Source of the DNA: Granulosicoccus sp045106475
GTDB lineage: Bacteria; Pseudomonadota; Gammaproteobacteria; Granulosicoccales; Granulosicoccaceae
Direction of reading: 5' to 3'
NCBI GenBank assembly: GCA_045106475.1
Contig: JBGCEO010000070.1
Span: 8,893 to 72,892 of the forward strand
Length of the DNA: 64,000 bases
Part shown: positions 1 through 8,935 of the stretch, piece after piece
How the letters are laid out: each line of letters begins with the position of its first letter
Numbering within the stretch: position 1 is the first letter of the stretch
Position numbers and translations under genes: made by a program
The notes under the pieces: generated by a model
Database searches by the model: none
What the model saw: only the letters and a program-made list of their open reading frames with translations
Told to the model about the DNA's origin: nothing

Positions 1-109
1 CTGAATCGGTATCAGTGGCTTCCTTCAGCACCTGCTGTTTACGGACTGACCAACGATTCAAAAAACCGACCGCGTCCTTTTCACTGGCGTCTGTGTCTCC
101 AGAACTCAT
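1..109 (-). CDS. DUF3306 family protein, N-terminal part (cut by window edge)
   Basis: The reading frame starts at an ATG at 109 and stays open to the left edge, so only about 36 residues are visible. After a short acidic start (MSSGDTDASEKD) comes FLNRWSVRKQQV, which matches the conserved 'FL-x-RWS-x-RK' opening of DUF3306 proteins. The start overlaps the stop of the upstream DUF3305 gene by four bases (ATGA), so the two are translationally coupled. DUF3305 and DUF3306 genes are known as neighbours in formate dehydrogenase loci, and fdhD lies just to the right here. Their biochemical role is not established. The remainder of the protein cannot be judged. Confidence 0.75.
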   Translation of the reverse strand, partial: MSSGDTDASEKDAVGFLNRWSVRKQQVLKEATDTDS

Positions 110-672
110 CGAGACTCTCCCCCTGCCTGATAGGTCGAACCGCCCGGGGTATCCGCGGACCATTTTTTTCGTTTTCTTTTTTTGAATTCCTTGGGCTTGT
201 AATGCTGCAAAACAAAATTTTCCATGTGCCGGTACAAATCCGCCGGGATTGGGGTAGAAAGAACTAGCTCATCTGTCTCCGCGCAAGCTGTTGCTTCATC
301 ATAGTCGACCGTGACAATGACAGGCTGCATGGACACAGTGGCTGCATCTGCGACATCGCTATCATCACTGTCGTCCCGGCAAACTACGTAGACCAGGGGT
401 TTGTCTCCAATCAAGGCATGCCAATAGCGCTCACACGCATCCTTGTAAAGGGTTAGTCGAAATCCGGACCAGGCGAACAAATCGCCCTTATCCGTAGTTC
501 CAGATGCGACGGCTCCGGTTGATGCAAGCGCTTCGGTGGCAACCAAACTCTCGCCAGTGGCAACCGTGTGCAGGTACCATGAAGGCATTGACCAGAACGA
601 GCGCGTGATCATCCGCCTCTCCAGCACCACGGTTGCCGCCAGGCTCAATCTGATTTGCGATTCGACACTCAT
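106..672 (-). CDS. DUF3305 family protein of a formate dehydrogenase locus
   Basis: A 188-residue protein, starting at the ATG at 672; a TTG four codons upstream is possible but less likely. The N-terminal half holds a conserved-looking WSMPSW motif and a later FRLTLYKDACERYW stretch, followed by a PLVYVVCRDD strand; this is how I recognise DUF3305. The C-terminal end is strongly basic (KPKEFKKRKRKKW) and ends in a Gly/Ser tail. There is no signal peptide or membrane segment. It overlaps the DUF3306 gene by four bases and is divergent from fdhD, with a 247-base intergenic region. Family context suggests a role in formate dehydrogenase maturation or expression, but that is an inference. Confidence 0.7.
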   Translation of the reverse strand: MSVESQIRLSLAATVVLERRMITRSFWSMPSWYLHTVATGESLVATEALASTGAVASGTTDKGDLFAWSGFRLTLYKDACERYWHALIGDKPLVYVVCRDDSDDSDVADAATVSMQPVIVTVDYDEATACAETDELVLSTPIPADLYRHMENFVLQHYKPKEFKKRKRKKWSADTPGGSTYQAGGESR

Positions 673-919
673 GAGTTCAACCAACGCCTGTAACTATCTG
701 CATTACTATTGCACGAGACTCACAAGTGTTGAAGCCCCTGTTCACTGGCAGAGTGACAATTATCCTGTCGAAGACTCAGATAATTCATAAAGTTCACTAA
801 TTTAGCGACAAATTGTCCCAACTTGATCACTATCGCTCTAAAATGAAACAAGCTGCAGGCTGACTTGCGCTTACCAGACTTTTACAGTTACTACAGGCTT
901 CTAAAGAATTCGCAGCACG

Positions 920-1801
920 ATGCCAGAGAACGTTCTCTACCAACCCGTCATGAGCGATGAGGGCCTGTCCCCCGCACATGGCATTGTGGCCGTCAATGAG
1001 TTTGGCGAGTCTGTGGATGCTCACATTCCAGGCGAGCTGCCTTTGACCATCAGAGTTGATGGTATGGAGGTCGTAACCTTAATGACGCTGGGTACGCAAC
1101 CCGAAGCGCTGACCCTTGGCTACATCCGCAATCAAAAATTGATTGAGGATATTGCGCTGATCAAATCAGTGCAGGTTGATTGGGATCGAGAAGTGGTTGA
1201 TGTTGTCACCCATGCCGGTAGCGGCATTGCAGACTGGCAGGAGAAAATGAAGCGCCGCATAGTTACCAGTGGTTGCGGACAAGGCACGATATTCAGCTGC
1301 ACAGTAGATAAGCTTTACGAAGTCAGCCTGAAAAAACCAACCCTCACTCAATCTGCAATTTATGAGCTGATCAGAAATGTCGGTCAGTTGAATGATGTTT
1401 ATCGTGTGTCTGGGGCCGTACACGGGTGTGGCCTTTGCACTGAAACAGATTCCTTGATGCATATTGAGGATGTTGGCAGACATAACGCTGCTGACGCCAT
1501 TGCCGGACGAATGTGGCTACAAGGTATCGACGGCTCAGACAAGATTTTTTATACCACTGGCCGTTTGACCTCTGAAATTGTCATGAAAACCGCGTTCATG
1601 GGGATCCCTACCCTACTGTCCCGTTCGGGCGTGACGCAAATGGGCCTGGAGTTGGCACGCGAAATTGGCATGACCATGATTGCACGGGCAAAGGGCCGTC
1701 ATTTTCTGATTTACAACGGAGATGAAAACATGACCTTCGATGCGATCCCGCCAGAAAGACGCAAGCCGCCGCCAACTAAAGGTATGCGAGATCTAGCCTG
1801 A
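920..1801 (+). CDS. fdhD: Formate dehydrogenase accessory sulfurtransferase FdhD
   Basis: A 293-residue protein of the FdhD family. In this family the protein passes sulfur from a cysteine desulfurase to the molybdenum cofactor of formate dehydrogenase, which is needed for enzyme activity. The cysteine loop is seen as TSGCGQGTIFSC (Cys119, Cys127) in place of the Cys-x2-Cys of the E. coli protein. Other conserved blocks are VSGAVHGCGLC (Cys170, Cys173), DVGRHNAADA (185-194) and TGRLTSEIVMK (213-223). The start at 920 lacks a clear ribosome binding site; a second ATG at 950 is possible. The stop codon is followed directly by the ATG of the next gene, so the two form an operon, divergent from the DUF3305/3306 pair. 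Confidence 0.93.
   Translation: MPENVLYQPVMSDEGLSPAHGIVAVNEFGESVDAHIPGELPLTIRVDGMEVVTLMTLGTQPEALTLGYIRNQKLIEDIALIKSVQVDWDREVVDVVTHAGSGIADWQEKMKRRIVTSGCGQGTIFSCTVDKLYEVSLKKPTLTQSAIYELIRNVGQLNDVYRVSGAVHGCGLCTETDSLMHIEDVGRHNAADAIAGRMWLQGIDGSDKIFYTTGRLTSEIVMKTAFMGIPTLLSRSGVTQMGLELAREIGMTMIARAKGRHFLIYNGDENMTFDAIPPERRKPPPTKGMRDLA
925..938. repeat. Perfect 14-base palindrome at the start of fdhD
   Basis: AGAGAACGTTCTCT reads the same on both strands and begins three bases after the annotated fdhD start codon. It shares the core GAGAACGTT/AACGTTCTC with the lexA operator region at 13314-13355. It also encodes Pro-Glu-Asn-Val-Leu if the start at 920 is right. It could be an operator if translation really begins at the ATG at 950, or it may be chance. 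Confidence 0.35.
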
Positions 1802-2761
1802 ATGAGCACTGACATGCCAACTGAGAAGCTGGCTGTCGCCAGCACGGGTATGACTAGCTCTGCGTTCATGACGGTTCCGCAGCTTGCGGAGCTTTTGCAT
1901 GTCAATGAAAAAAAAATATATCAGCTGGCAGGCTGCGGAGAAATTCCCGGTACAAAAGTCACTGGAAAATGGATTTTTCCGAGACGGCTTATTGAAGACT
2001 GGTTGTTAGAAAACAGCCATGGTGGCGTGATGCATGATCGGCTACTTATAGCGGGTAGCGACGATCGGCTGGTACATCACGTTGCAAGTCGGGCTGCAAT
2101 AGACTGGCAGCAGCATGCGCTGGTCAGCTACAGCCCATCCGGTACCCGACATGGATTGCGCATGCTGGACAGTGGTCGAATCGATGCCTGCTTTATCAAC
2201 TGGGGCGCTAGTGAAGATACAGCGCGTCGTCATCTTGGCCTTTTGCGCTGCTACAGAAACCACCAAAGCTGGGTGATCGTACGCTGTTTGCAACGAAGTC
2301 AAGGCATCGTGATGGCCAAGCATGTTCGCGACACAAACGATACCACCAGCAAAGACTTGCTTTCTAACCTCATCAAGAACACTCAACTGCGTTGGGCAAT
2401 GCGTCAAAATGATTCGGGGACTGAACGCTTGCTTGAGGATCTATGTTCTGCTCATGGTCAAGCGCTGGGCACTCTGCAGGTATCTACTCATTGCAACAGC
2501 GAGCGCAGCGCTGTCGCGGCTGTTAACACAGGTCAAGCGGATTTAAGCTGCGGTGTTCAAAGCACTGCTATGGAATTTGAGCTGCCCTATGCTGCAGTTG
2601 CAGATGTTTCTTTGGATTTAGTGCTTACACGCAAAACCTACTTTCGCACCCTGGTGCAGGATTTTATTGAGCGGATACGGGATGAATCAGCGCATTCTCT
2701 GGCAAGTCAACTTGGCGGATACGAGCTACTGCCCAATGCTCAGCTCATGACCATTGACTAG
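1802..2761 (+). CDS. Excisionase-type HTH regulator with periplasmic-binding-protein-like domain
   Basis: A 319-residue cytoplasmic regulator starting right after the fdhD stop codon. Residues 22-70 are a MerR/excisionase-type helix-turn-helix (MTVPQLAELLHVNEKKIYQL, then GTKVTGKWIFPRRLIEDWL). Residues 80-300 resemble a ligand-binding domain of the substrate-binding-protein fold seen in HTH regulators that sense molybdate or similar oxyanions: LLIAGSDDRLVHHV, SGRIDACFINWG, and later NTGQADLSCGVQS and YELLP. Coupling to fdhD suggests it adjusts formate dehydrogenase expression to molybdate, tungstate or a related signal. The fold assignment is by pattern; the ligand is inferred from context. 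Confidence 0.75.
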   Translation: MSTDMPTEKLAVASTGMTSSAFMTVPQLAELLHVNEKKIYQLAGCGEIPGTKVTGKWIFPRRLIEDWLLENSHGGVMHDRLLIAGSDDRLVHHVASRAAIDWQQHALVSYSPSGTRHGLRMLDSGRIDACFINWGASEDTARRHLGLLRCYRNHQSWVIVRCLQRSQGIVMAKHVRDTNDTTSKDLLSNLIKNTQLRWAMRQNDSGTERLLEDLCSAHGQALGTLQVSTHCNSERSAVAAVNTGQADLSCGVQSTAMEFELPYAAVADVSLDLVLTRKTYFRTLVQDFIERIRDESAHSLASQLGGYELLPNAQLMTID

Positions 2762-2847
2762 CCCTTACTGCACCGTTTGCGCGAATCCAGCCCAACTCTT
2801 GAGTAGCCACCACGATGGATAACTCATTGTTACCGACTTTGGCCTAA

Positions 2848-5052
2848 CTAACTACCTGTGGCGGCAAATTGCTCACCGACGAGCCCCTGCGAACGCATGC
2901 GCTCACCCATGTTCCGATCAAATACCCTAAGCACTTGCTCCTGACGCAGGGTTAGAGCGGTGATTTTTTCAGTTGTATCGATTTTTAGTTCCTGACGAAT
3001 CTCCTGCCTGCGCAATGCACTTCGTCGGTATTCAACAAACGTTGCTTCGCTTCGATCAGACCCAAGAACGGCATCTTTGGCATAGAGCGTCGTAAAACCA
3101 ATACAAGGCAGACGACCAGTTGAAAGCGATTCTTCTAGTAAGTCATCGTTTAGCAGTCCGAACAAAGCACGTTCTGAAAATTGCTCTTCATTGACGTTTC
3201 TGTCATAGAACAAACTGATCAAGTTTGATCGCTGTACGGTACTCAAACCATATTCGCGGGCGAGAATTGCAAGGTTCTGAGTAGCGTACATATCCTGGTA
3301 GGTAAGCACAGTCTCCAGAATGGCAGAACCTGCGCGTAATCTCACTGTGTTGACATGATGTGGCCTTGATGCGTACTTGGGATCAACTTCACTTTCTTTG
3401 ATTTCGATGAGCAAACGCTCGATCAAAGGATGCACGATTGCGCCACGATCTCGTTCGGCCCAATAGATGCGCGCGCCGCTGTGACGCCAGTGTCCCAACA
3501 TAAGCTCGGGATCACGTATACCCTCCTCCAGCGAAACCACGGTATCTAATAATTTGATAACGATACCTGCCAGGGTATAAGGCACCTCAGCCTCGGTCGC
3601 CCTTACGGTCATATCAGTAAAGCGACCCACATTGTACTGAGCTTGTGGTAGCAGTAGATGCGGTTGTTTCAACGTCAATTTCGCTTTACTGGCACCTGCC
3701 GAGTGCACAGCAGAATCCGTCAACTCTGACACCATCGCGGCAATCGGTCCGCCAAATCTGAACTGTATCTTGCGCAGCGAGTGTCCATAGCCGGTTACTC
3801 GCTCAGAGCCATCCTCGACAACATCGTGCAACATGGCCAAGGTCACAATCAGAGGTTCCAAGGCGCGCCCCAGAACTCTCTCGGCAATAGCAGATATGCG
3901 AAACGCATGGGCCGCCATGGTGCTTAATGACTTACGCCTTCCTTTTTCGAGCGAGCGCATCATTTCCAAACTGGCAATGTGCACGGCTTCGATTGAATTG
4001 GGTGCTTCCGAGACCACAAAGTACTCCATCACCGGTAAGTTGATATGCACTTCATGCACAGCTTTACCTCGTCTGCCTGATAAGCGCTCAAGCTTTGCAT
4101 GGTCGTCCAATGCATCGCGCACAGCCATTAACAGAGTATTTTTCAACGGTTCACGCAACGCATAGTGATCTACGCCAGCTAGCTGGAAAGCCGAATTAGT
4201 GAGCAAGTAATGTTTTTGCAGATAGGGTCTTTCGGGAAAAGCTGAGCTGCAATCAACGCCCAGGGCTTCGAGATCCAGCCTTTGTTCAGCGTCCATGAAA
4301 CTGATGACTTTGTCTCCTGCTGCTCTGGCGATCAAGCGCAAGCGGCTGGCTTGAACGGCTGCAACAGCCGTAGCCATTTCTGGACTGGGGGGTTCAGGGG
4401 GAGCATCGCCAGTCTCGATGGCTGCTTCAAATGATGCAAGATAGGCTGCTAGTTCACTGACCATTTTGGACACTGAATCACCGAACCAGGTGAAAATATA
4501 GGTATCGTCTACGACCTCGTGGTCATCTGAGGAGAAGGCACTATAACGATAGGCTTTTTGATAGGAATCCTGCAGCATGGTAGCCACGATAAGATCATGT
4601 GACATCGAAGGCATGCCTTTACCATGAGCTCCATAAAGACGAACTCCAAGCAGCATATTGGCCGCCAGCACTGCTTGATGAATCGTCGGTTCAAGTTTAG
4701 GCAAACGATTTGTGTTGATCAGCCTGTCCTTGCCGGCAACCCTAATGTCTAGCGATTCTGGCCGAATAGTGTCCGGATCAATATCCTGCTCTGCATAGAA
4801 TTCTGCAGCCAGTAGGTCACGGCCGCGCAGGGTATGGAATAGCTCATTCGGTAAGGAAGACAAGGGCACATGGTGCTCGACCTCCTTAGCGATCCATTTG
4901 CGCGAAAGCGTGCCTACTATCGCTCGTTCCATATCAGAAGTGCCGGCAAGAACACCGTATGCTCTGACAAGTTTGACTAGATCCGTGAGCGGATATGCTC
5001 GCGCCACTTTGATATTTCCGAAAACGCCGTTTATTGGGCCCAAGAATAGCAA
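2848..5052 (-). CDS. Large protein with two tandem RelA/SpoT-like HD domains, the first degenerate
   Basis: A 734-residue soluble protein. The C-terminal half (about 375-550) resembles the (p)ppGpp hydrolase domain of RelA/SpoT proteins: a first His in AAHAFRI (His382), LAMLHDVVEDG (His409, Asp410, Glu413, Asp414), FGGPIAAMVSELTDS, and VIKLLDTVVSLEE (Asp503). These correspond to the metal ligands His53, His77, Asp78 and Asp144 of the Streptococcus Rel enzyme. The N-terminal half (about 124-262) repeats the pattern (LIVATMLQDS, FTWFGDSVSKMVSELA, GDKVISFMDAEQRL) but lacks the His and Glu-Asp residues. No synthetase domain is visible. The TTG start at 5052 is uncertain. It stands alone, convergent with the fdhD regulator. 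Substrate unknown: alarmone, another nucleotide or none. Confidence 0.65.
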   Translation of the reverse strand: MLFLGPINGVFGNIKVARAYPLTDLVKLVRAYGVLAGTSDMERAIVGTLSRKWIAKEVEHHVPLSSLPNELFHTLRGRDLLAAEFYAEQDIDPDTIRPESLDIRVAGKDRLINTNRLPKLEPTIHQAVLAANMLLGVRLYGAHGKGMPSMSHDLIVATMLQDSYQKAYRYSAFSSDDHEVVDDTYIFTWFGDSVSKMVSELAAYLASFEAAIETGDAPPEPPSPEMATAVAAVQASRLRLIARAAGDKVISFMDAEQRLDLEALGVDCSSAFPERPYLQKHYLLTNSAFQLAGVDHYALREPLKNTLLMAVRDALDDHAKLERLSGRRGKAVHEVHINLPVMEYFVVSEAPNSIEAVHIASLEMMRSLEKGRRKSLSTMAAHAFRISAIAERVLGRALEPLIVTLAMLHDVVEDGSERVTGYGHSLRKIQFRFGGPIAAMVSELTDSAVHSAGASKAKLTLKQPHLLLPQAQYNVGRFTDMTVRATEAEVPYTLAGIVIKLLDTVVSLEEGIRDPELMLGHWRHSGARIYWAERDRGAIVHPLIERLLIEIKESEVDPKYASRPHHVNTVRLRAGSAILETVLTYQDMYATQNLAILAREYGLSTVQRSNLISLFYDRNVNEEQFSERALFGLLNDDLLEESLSTGRLPCIGFTTLYAKDAVLGSDRSEATFVEYRRSALRRQEIRQELKIDTTEKITALTLRQEQVLRVFDRNMGERMRSQGLVGEQFAATGS

Positions 5053-5189
5053 TACAGGGCAATTTTTAAACCGTACTTTTACCTGCCAGCCGGACGGTAA
5101 TGTAAAAAAATATTAACAAGCGAGAAAACGATCGACTGCGTCGCCTTTTACAATAGTCTAGTTTCAAACTTTATGTGGTAACGGCACTT

Positions 5190-7385
5190 TTACATCACAC
5201 CGATGTTGAGCTGAGACTGCATGCCAGGCAACATGACTTCGAACTCACTACCTTCCCCAAGTTGCGAATGCACCCGAATATCGCCTGCGAAACGCCTGAC
5301 AATTCCATAGCTGACGGAGAGCCCCAAACCCGTCCCTTTTACTTTTCCGCTGGTGAAAAAAGGATCAAAAACGCGTTGAACATGTTGCGGGTCGATACCG
5401 CAACCCGTGTCTCTAATCAGAATCGATACAGTATCGTTGCCCACATCCAGTGATTCGATATCAATGCGCCCATCTTGCTCGATCGCATGAATGGCATTGC
5501 TGATGAGGTTGACCAGTATCTGCTGTAATTCCTGGCGGTCTATCAAGGCGAGCAATTTACCCTGATGAGATTGTCTGACATGAATTTGTCGGCCGTCGAG
5601 CTCATGCGTTAACAATTTCAAGGTATCACTAATCACCAATTGCAAAGGCACTGCTTCCCGGACGGCTGGACTGAGGTCAGAGACTTCGGGGCTCAACTCA
5701 AGCAGGCTGGCACCTGGCGACATGACTGCATTTGAAACCGACTGGGCAAGATCAGGTTTATCATGCTGGTTGTGGATCTCAGATCTGGAGTACTTGAGTA
5801 GCCGATCCGTGATGGAACGTATGCGATAGACCTGCTCAATAATCAGATCTATCTCTGTTTGCACGTTTTCGCGAGAGGCACCCATGTCGGCGATCAGCAC
5901 ATCCATATTCCCAAGAATCACCGCGGTCGGATTATTAATCTCGTGCGCCACCCCGGCAGTCAGTTCACCCAAAGCAGCCAGTTTTTCAGCATTAGCCAAT
6001 TGCCGGCGAGTTTGATGTAACAAGGTGATCGAATCCTGCAGTCGCTGATTCTGCATTTCCAGTTCGGCCGTTCTGTGCTGAACCTTCTCTTCCAACAGTA
6101 GTGCGTCCTTTTCGATGCGTGCCCGATGAGTTTCGAGCGTGTCGAGCATGGAGTCAAATTGAGTGGCCAGTTCACCAATCTCATTGCCGGTTGGGATCGG
6201 ACCAATTCGCTTGTACTCGCCGGCAGCTGTTGCCCGTACAACCGATGTCATTGTTTCAATAGGTGTAAAAATAGCGCGGGCGCCGGCTATGGCCGCAAAC
6301 ATCGCTAAGAGGCTACCGGCCAAAACCAGCGCAGACAAAACGGCAATCGCGGTAAACAACTCTTCGCGAAAAGGGGCCTCTAGATAGCCGGCGTAAAGCA
6401 TACCAACGCGTTCGCCTGCCACATCAATAATGGGCTCATAGGCGGAGATGTACCAGTCGTTTACTACAAACGCTCTGTCCACCCAGGATACTCCTTGCGT
6501 CAGTACCGTATCCCTTACTTCTTCAGAGACCCGGGTTCCAAGGGCACGAGAATCATCTGCCGTAGGTACATTGGTGCTTATTCGAACATCCTCAAGAAAA
6601 ACCGTGACAGTGCCGCGGCTTCCTGGCGCAAGACTGCCCGGTCCATAGACAAGGTCACGTATCTCGTCGACAAAACCAAAATTTCGATTGAGCAGCAAGC
6701 CTGCTTCGAGCAATGCAACCCGGCGCCCCTGATCGTCAATTACTGGCTGCAAGCTGCGAATGATCATTGCCCGATCTTCATTGATTCTTTGCGAGGGAGC
6801 AGCTCGCGCCGTTTCAACCAACGGAAGCAGGACCGTGCTTGCATCCACTCCGGCCTCGCGCTGCCACTCGTCTACCTGGTAGATTTCGATGCCCGTTGCG
6901 CCAACTGAAATTTGATCATCGATCGTCGTGTTTATAAGCGCATCATTCAAAGGCGAGTAGCGCAGCAGGTGTGACTGCCAGCGCGCATCGCGAAGAATTT
7001 GCTTTCCGTCAGCGGAAAGTAGTTTCAAAAAATCAAAACCACCGGACTCCCGTCGACGACTGAGTAGAGTATCCAATTGCCGGGTGTCATCCACAGCAAG
7101 ATTACGAGTCAGTGCCGCACTGTTTGCCAGCCATGACAATTCGCGTTGAACATCGGATTGAATACGAAAAAAGCTATCGTGAGCAACTCGTAAATCTGTG
7201 TTTACCTTGGTAAACAATTGTTCGTACGTATAATCTATCGACCATTTCGACGCAAACAGGATAACCGTGCCGCTCAGTAACACTAATGGTACTAACACCA
7301 GTGTGAGCAGTGTGTAGCGTAGACTCGAGAAACGGGCTGACAAACCAGCACGAAGCACATTTAGAATCGAGCCGAGATTTTTCAC
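5190..7385 (-). CDS. Membrane sensor histidine kinase (Cache-like sensor, HAMP, HisKA, HATPase)
   Basis: A 731-residue kinase. Transmembrane segments lie at about 25-46 and 345-368, enclosing a 300-residue periplasmic part whose end (DWYISAYEPIIDVAGERVGMLYAGY) is typical of a Cache-type sensor. A HAMP linker follows (about 369-425, IFTPIETMTSVVRATAAGEY), then a coiled coil, the HisKA box LTAGVAHEINNPTAVI with phospho-acceptor His481, and an ATPase domain with N box NLISNAIHAI, G1 DTGCGI, F box FDPFF and G2 KGTGLGLS. Its start overlaps the stop of the regulator gene by four bases, so the pair forms one operon with the regulator first. The external signal is unknown. Confidence 0.9.
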   Translation of the reverse strand: MKNLGSILNVLRAGLSARFSSLRYTLLTLVLVPLVLLSGTVILFASKWSIDYTYEQLFTKVNTDLRVAHDSFFRIQSDVQRELSWLANSAALTRNLAVDDTRQLDTLLSRRRESGGFDFLKLLSADGKQILRDARWQSHLLRYSPLNDALINTTIDDQISVGATGIEIYQVDEWQREAGVDASTVLLPLVETARAAPSQRINEDRAMIIRSLQPVIDDQGRRVALLEAGLLLNRNFGFVDEIRDLVYGPGSLAPGSRGTVTVFLEDVRISTNVPTADDSRALGTRVSEEVRDTVLTQGVSWVDRAFVVNDWYISAYEPIIDVAGERVGMLYAGYLEAPFREELFTAIAVLSALVLAGSLLAMFAAIAGARAIFTPIETMTSVVRATAAGEYKRIGPIPTGNEIGELATQFDSMLDTLETHRARIEKDALLLEEKVQHRTAELEMQNQRLQDSITLLHQTRRQLANAEKLAALGELTAGVAHEINNPTAVILGNMDVLIADMGASRENVQTEIDLIIEQVYRIRSITDRLLKYSRSEIHNQHDKPDLAQSVSNAVMSPGASLLELSPEVSDLSPAVREAVPLQLVISDTLKLLTHELDGRQIHVRQSHQGKLLALIDRQELQQILVNLISNAIHAIEQDGRIDIESLDVGNDTVSILIRDTGCGIDPQHVQRVFDPFFTSGKVKGTGLGLSVSYGIVRRFAGDIRVHSQLGEGSEFEVMLPGMQSQLNIGVM

Positions 7386-8791
7386 GGATCTTCTTCGTCA
7401 GAACCGTACCAAAGTGTTTGCTTACGCTCCAGAGTCTTTCGCGAGACACCCAGCAGTCGAGCAGCGGCTGATTTATTGTTGTTTACCGAGTCCAGCACCG
7501 CTTCAATATGTGATCTTTCTACACTCTCTATTGTCCAGTCCAGTGGATAGCCCGGACCACTCCATGATTGTTGCTCAGCAGTTGAGCGCAGGCTATCAGA
7601 GGGTAACTGCCCCAGCAGTAGTGTTCGTTCAACGACGTTTCGCAACTCACGCACATTTCCCGGCCAGTAGTAGCTGTTTAGTTGCTCCCAATCAGTATGC
7701 ATGAGTTCTACAGGCAACAAGCGCAGTTCGGCCGATAGACGTTCCATGAAGTACTGCACCAGAAGTTCAATATCACGCCCTCTCTCTCTCAATGGAGGAA
7801 CCGATATAGGCAGAACGTTCAGTCGGTAGTACAGGTCGGAGCGAAATGACCCTGACTCGGTTAGCTGCTCCAGGTCGCGGGTAGTTGAAACAATGACACG
7901 CACGTCGACTGGAATTTCTCGGCTTCCGCCCATTGGGCGAATTACTCCCAGTTCCAAAACGCGTAACAGCTTTGCCTGGGCAGAAAAACTTAACTGCCCA
8001 ATCTCGTCCAGAAACAAGGTGCCTTTACTCGCATGCACAAACAGACCGTCACGGGTCTCGCTGGCACCAATAAACGCCCCCTTGAGATAACCAAACAGCT
8101 CTCGGTCAAAGTCCTCCTCATTTAGCGTACCGCAGTTAAGTGTCACAAACGCACCGCTGCGCCTGCTCAAGGAATGAATCGCTCGAGCTACCAATGCCTT
8201 GCCAGTGCCTGTCTCTCCTTGCACCAACACATTGGATTGGGTAGGTGCAGCGCGCTGAACAAGCATCAAAACGTCCTTGATGACTGGACTGTCCCCAATA
8301 ACGCCGTCATCATCTTTCATTTGCTCTAACTGCAATTTCAGCAGAGAGTTCTCACGCTGAATCTGTCCACGCATCAGCGCGCGTTGCATCGAAATGAACA
8401 TCTGCTCCGTGCGAAATGGCTTCATGATGAAATCGTCCGCACCATTGCGTAATGCCGCTATGGCCATTTCAAGATCTGCATAGGCGGTCATATAAATGAC
8501 ATGGGTGCGTACACCACGCTCGCGCAACTTGCCGAGCCAAGCTAGACCCGAGAGTCCAGGCAAGCGAATATCAACTAACAGTAGGTCAAAATGGTATCGA
8601 AGCCGCAGAGCCTCAGCTTCCTCTGCACTGCCTGCCACCTCCAGAAGAGCGCATCGATTTTCCAGAGCTCGCTTTAAGAAGTTGCGCATACCTGGTTCGT
8701 CGTCAACGACCAGAATCGCAGCCGAGCGAAGCAGTCTATTGAATTCCAGCTCGCCGGATGGTTCGGGATTTATTGAGTTCAGGGCTTGCAC
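7382..8791 (-). CDS. NtrC-family response regulator (REC, AAA+, Fis-type HTH)
   Basis: A 469-residue response regulator, partner of the downstream Cache-type kinase. The receiver domain spans about 24-140 with phospho-acceptor Asp74 (LLLVDIRLPG). The AAA+ domain has Walker A GETGTGKA (192-199), Walker B TLFLDEIG (258-265) and the arginine-finger region FRSDLYYRLNV. The sigma-54 contact loop reads GAFIGA (238-243) instead of the usual GAFTGA, and Ala follows the Walker A Lys where Glu is usual. The C-terminus is a Fis-type HTH (NNNKSAAARLLGVSRKTLER). The start is a GTG at 8791 without a clear ribosome binding site. Target genes are unknown; a palindrome about 40 bases upstream may control the operon. 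Confidence 0.9.
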   Translation of the reverse strand: MQALNSINPEPSGELEFNRLLRSAAILVVDDEPGMRNFLKRALENRCALLEVAGSAEEAEALRLRYHFDLLLVDIRLPGLSGLAWLGKLRERGVRTHVIYMTAYADLEMAIAALRNGADDFIMKPFRTEQMFISMQRALMRGQIQRENSLLKLQLEQMKDDDGVIGDSPVIKDVLMLVQRAAPTQSNVLVQGETGTGKALVARAIHSLSRRSGAFVTLNCGTLNEEDFDRELFGYLKGAFIGASETRDGLFVHASKGTLFLDEIGQLSFSAQAKLLRVLELGVIRPMGGSREIPVDVRVIVSTTRDLEQLTESGSFRSDLYYRLNVLPISVPPLRERGRDIELLVQYFMERLSAELRLLPVELMHTDWEQLNSYYWPGNVRELRNVVERTLLLGQLPSDSLRSTAEQQSWSGPGYPLDWTIESVERSHIEAVLDSVNNNKSAAARLLGVSRKTLERKQTLWYGSDEEDP

Positions 8792-8827
8792 TACGAATTT
8801 TTAATTATTGGTCAGCGATAACAGATC

Positions 8828-8845
8828 CGAATGAACGCTCATTCG
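8828..8845. promoter_or_regulatory. Palindromic operator candidate upstream of the regulator/kinase operon
   Basis: CGAATGA-ACGC-TCATTCG: two 7-base arms with a 4-base centre, in the gap between the response regulator start (8791) and the nth stop (8936). Its size and symmetry suit a dimeric repressor such as a TetR-family protein or an autoregulator. No matching regulator gene is adjacent. Confidence 0.4.
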
Positions 8846-8935
8846 TACAAGAATACAAGCAAGCGTAAACTAGTGGGAACGGGTGGTCAAAAAGAATGGT
8901 ATTTTCTGCACATCGCAAGGCTTAACACTCACTAC

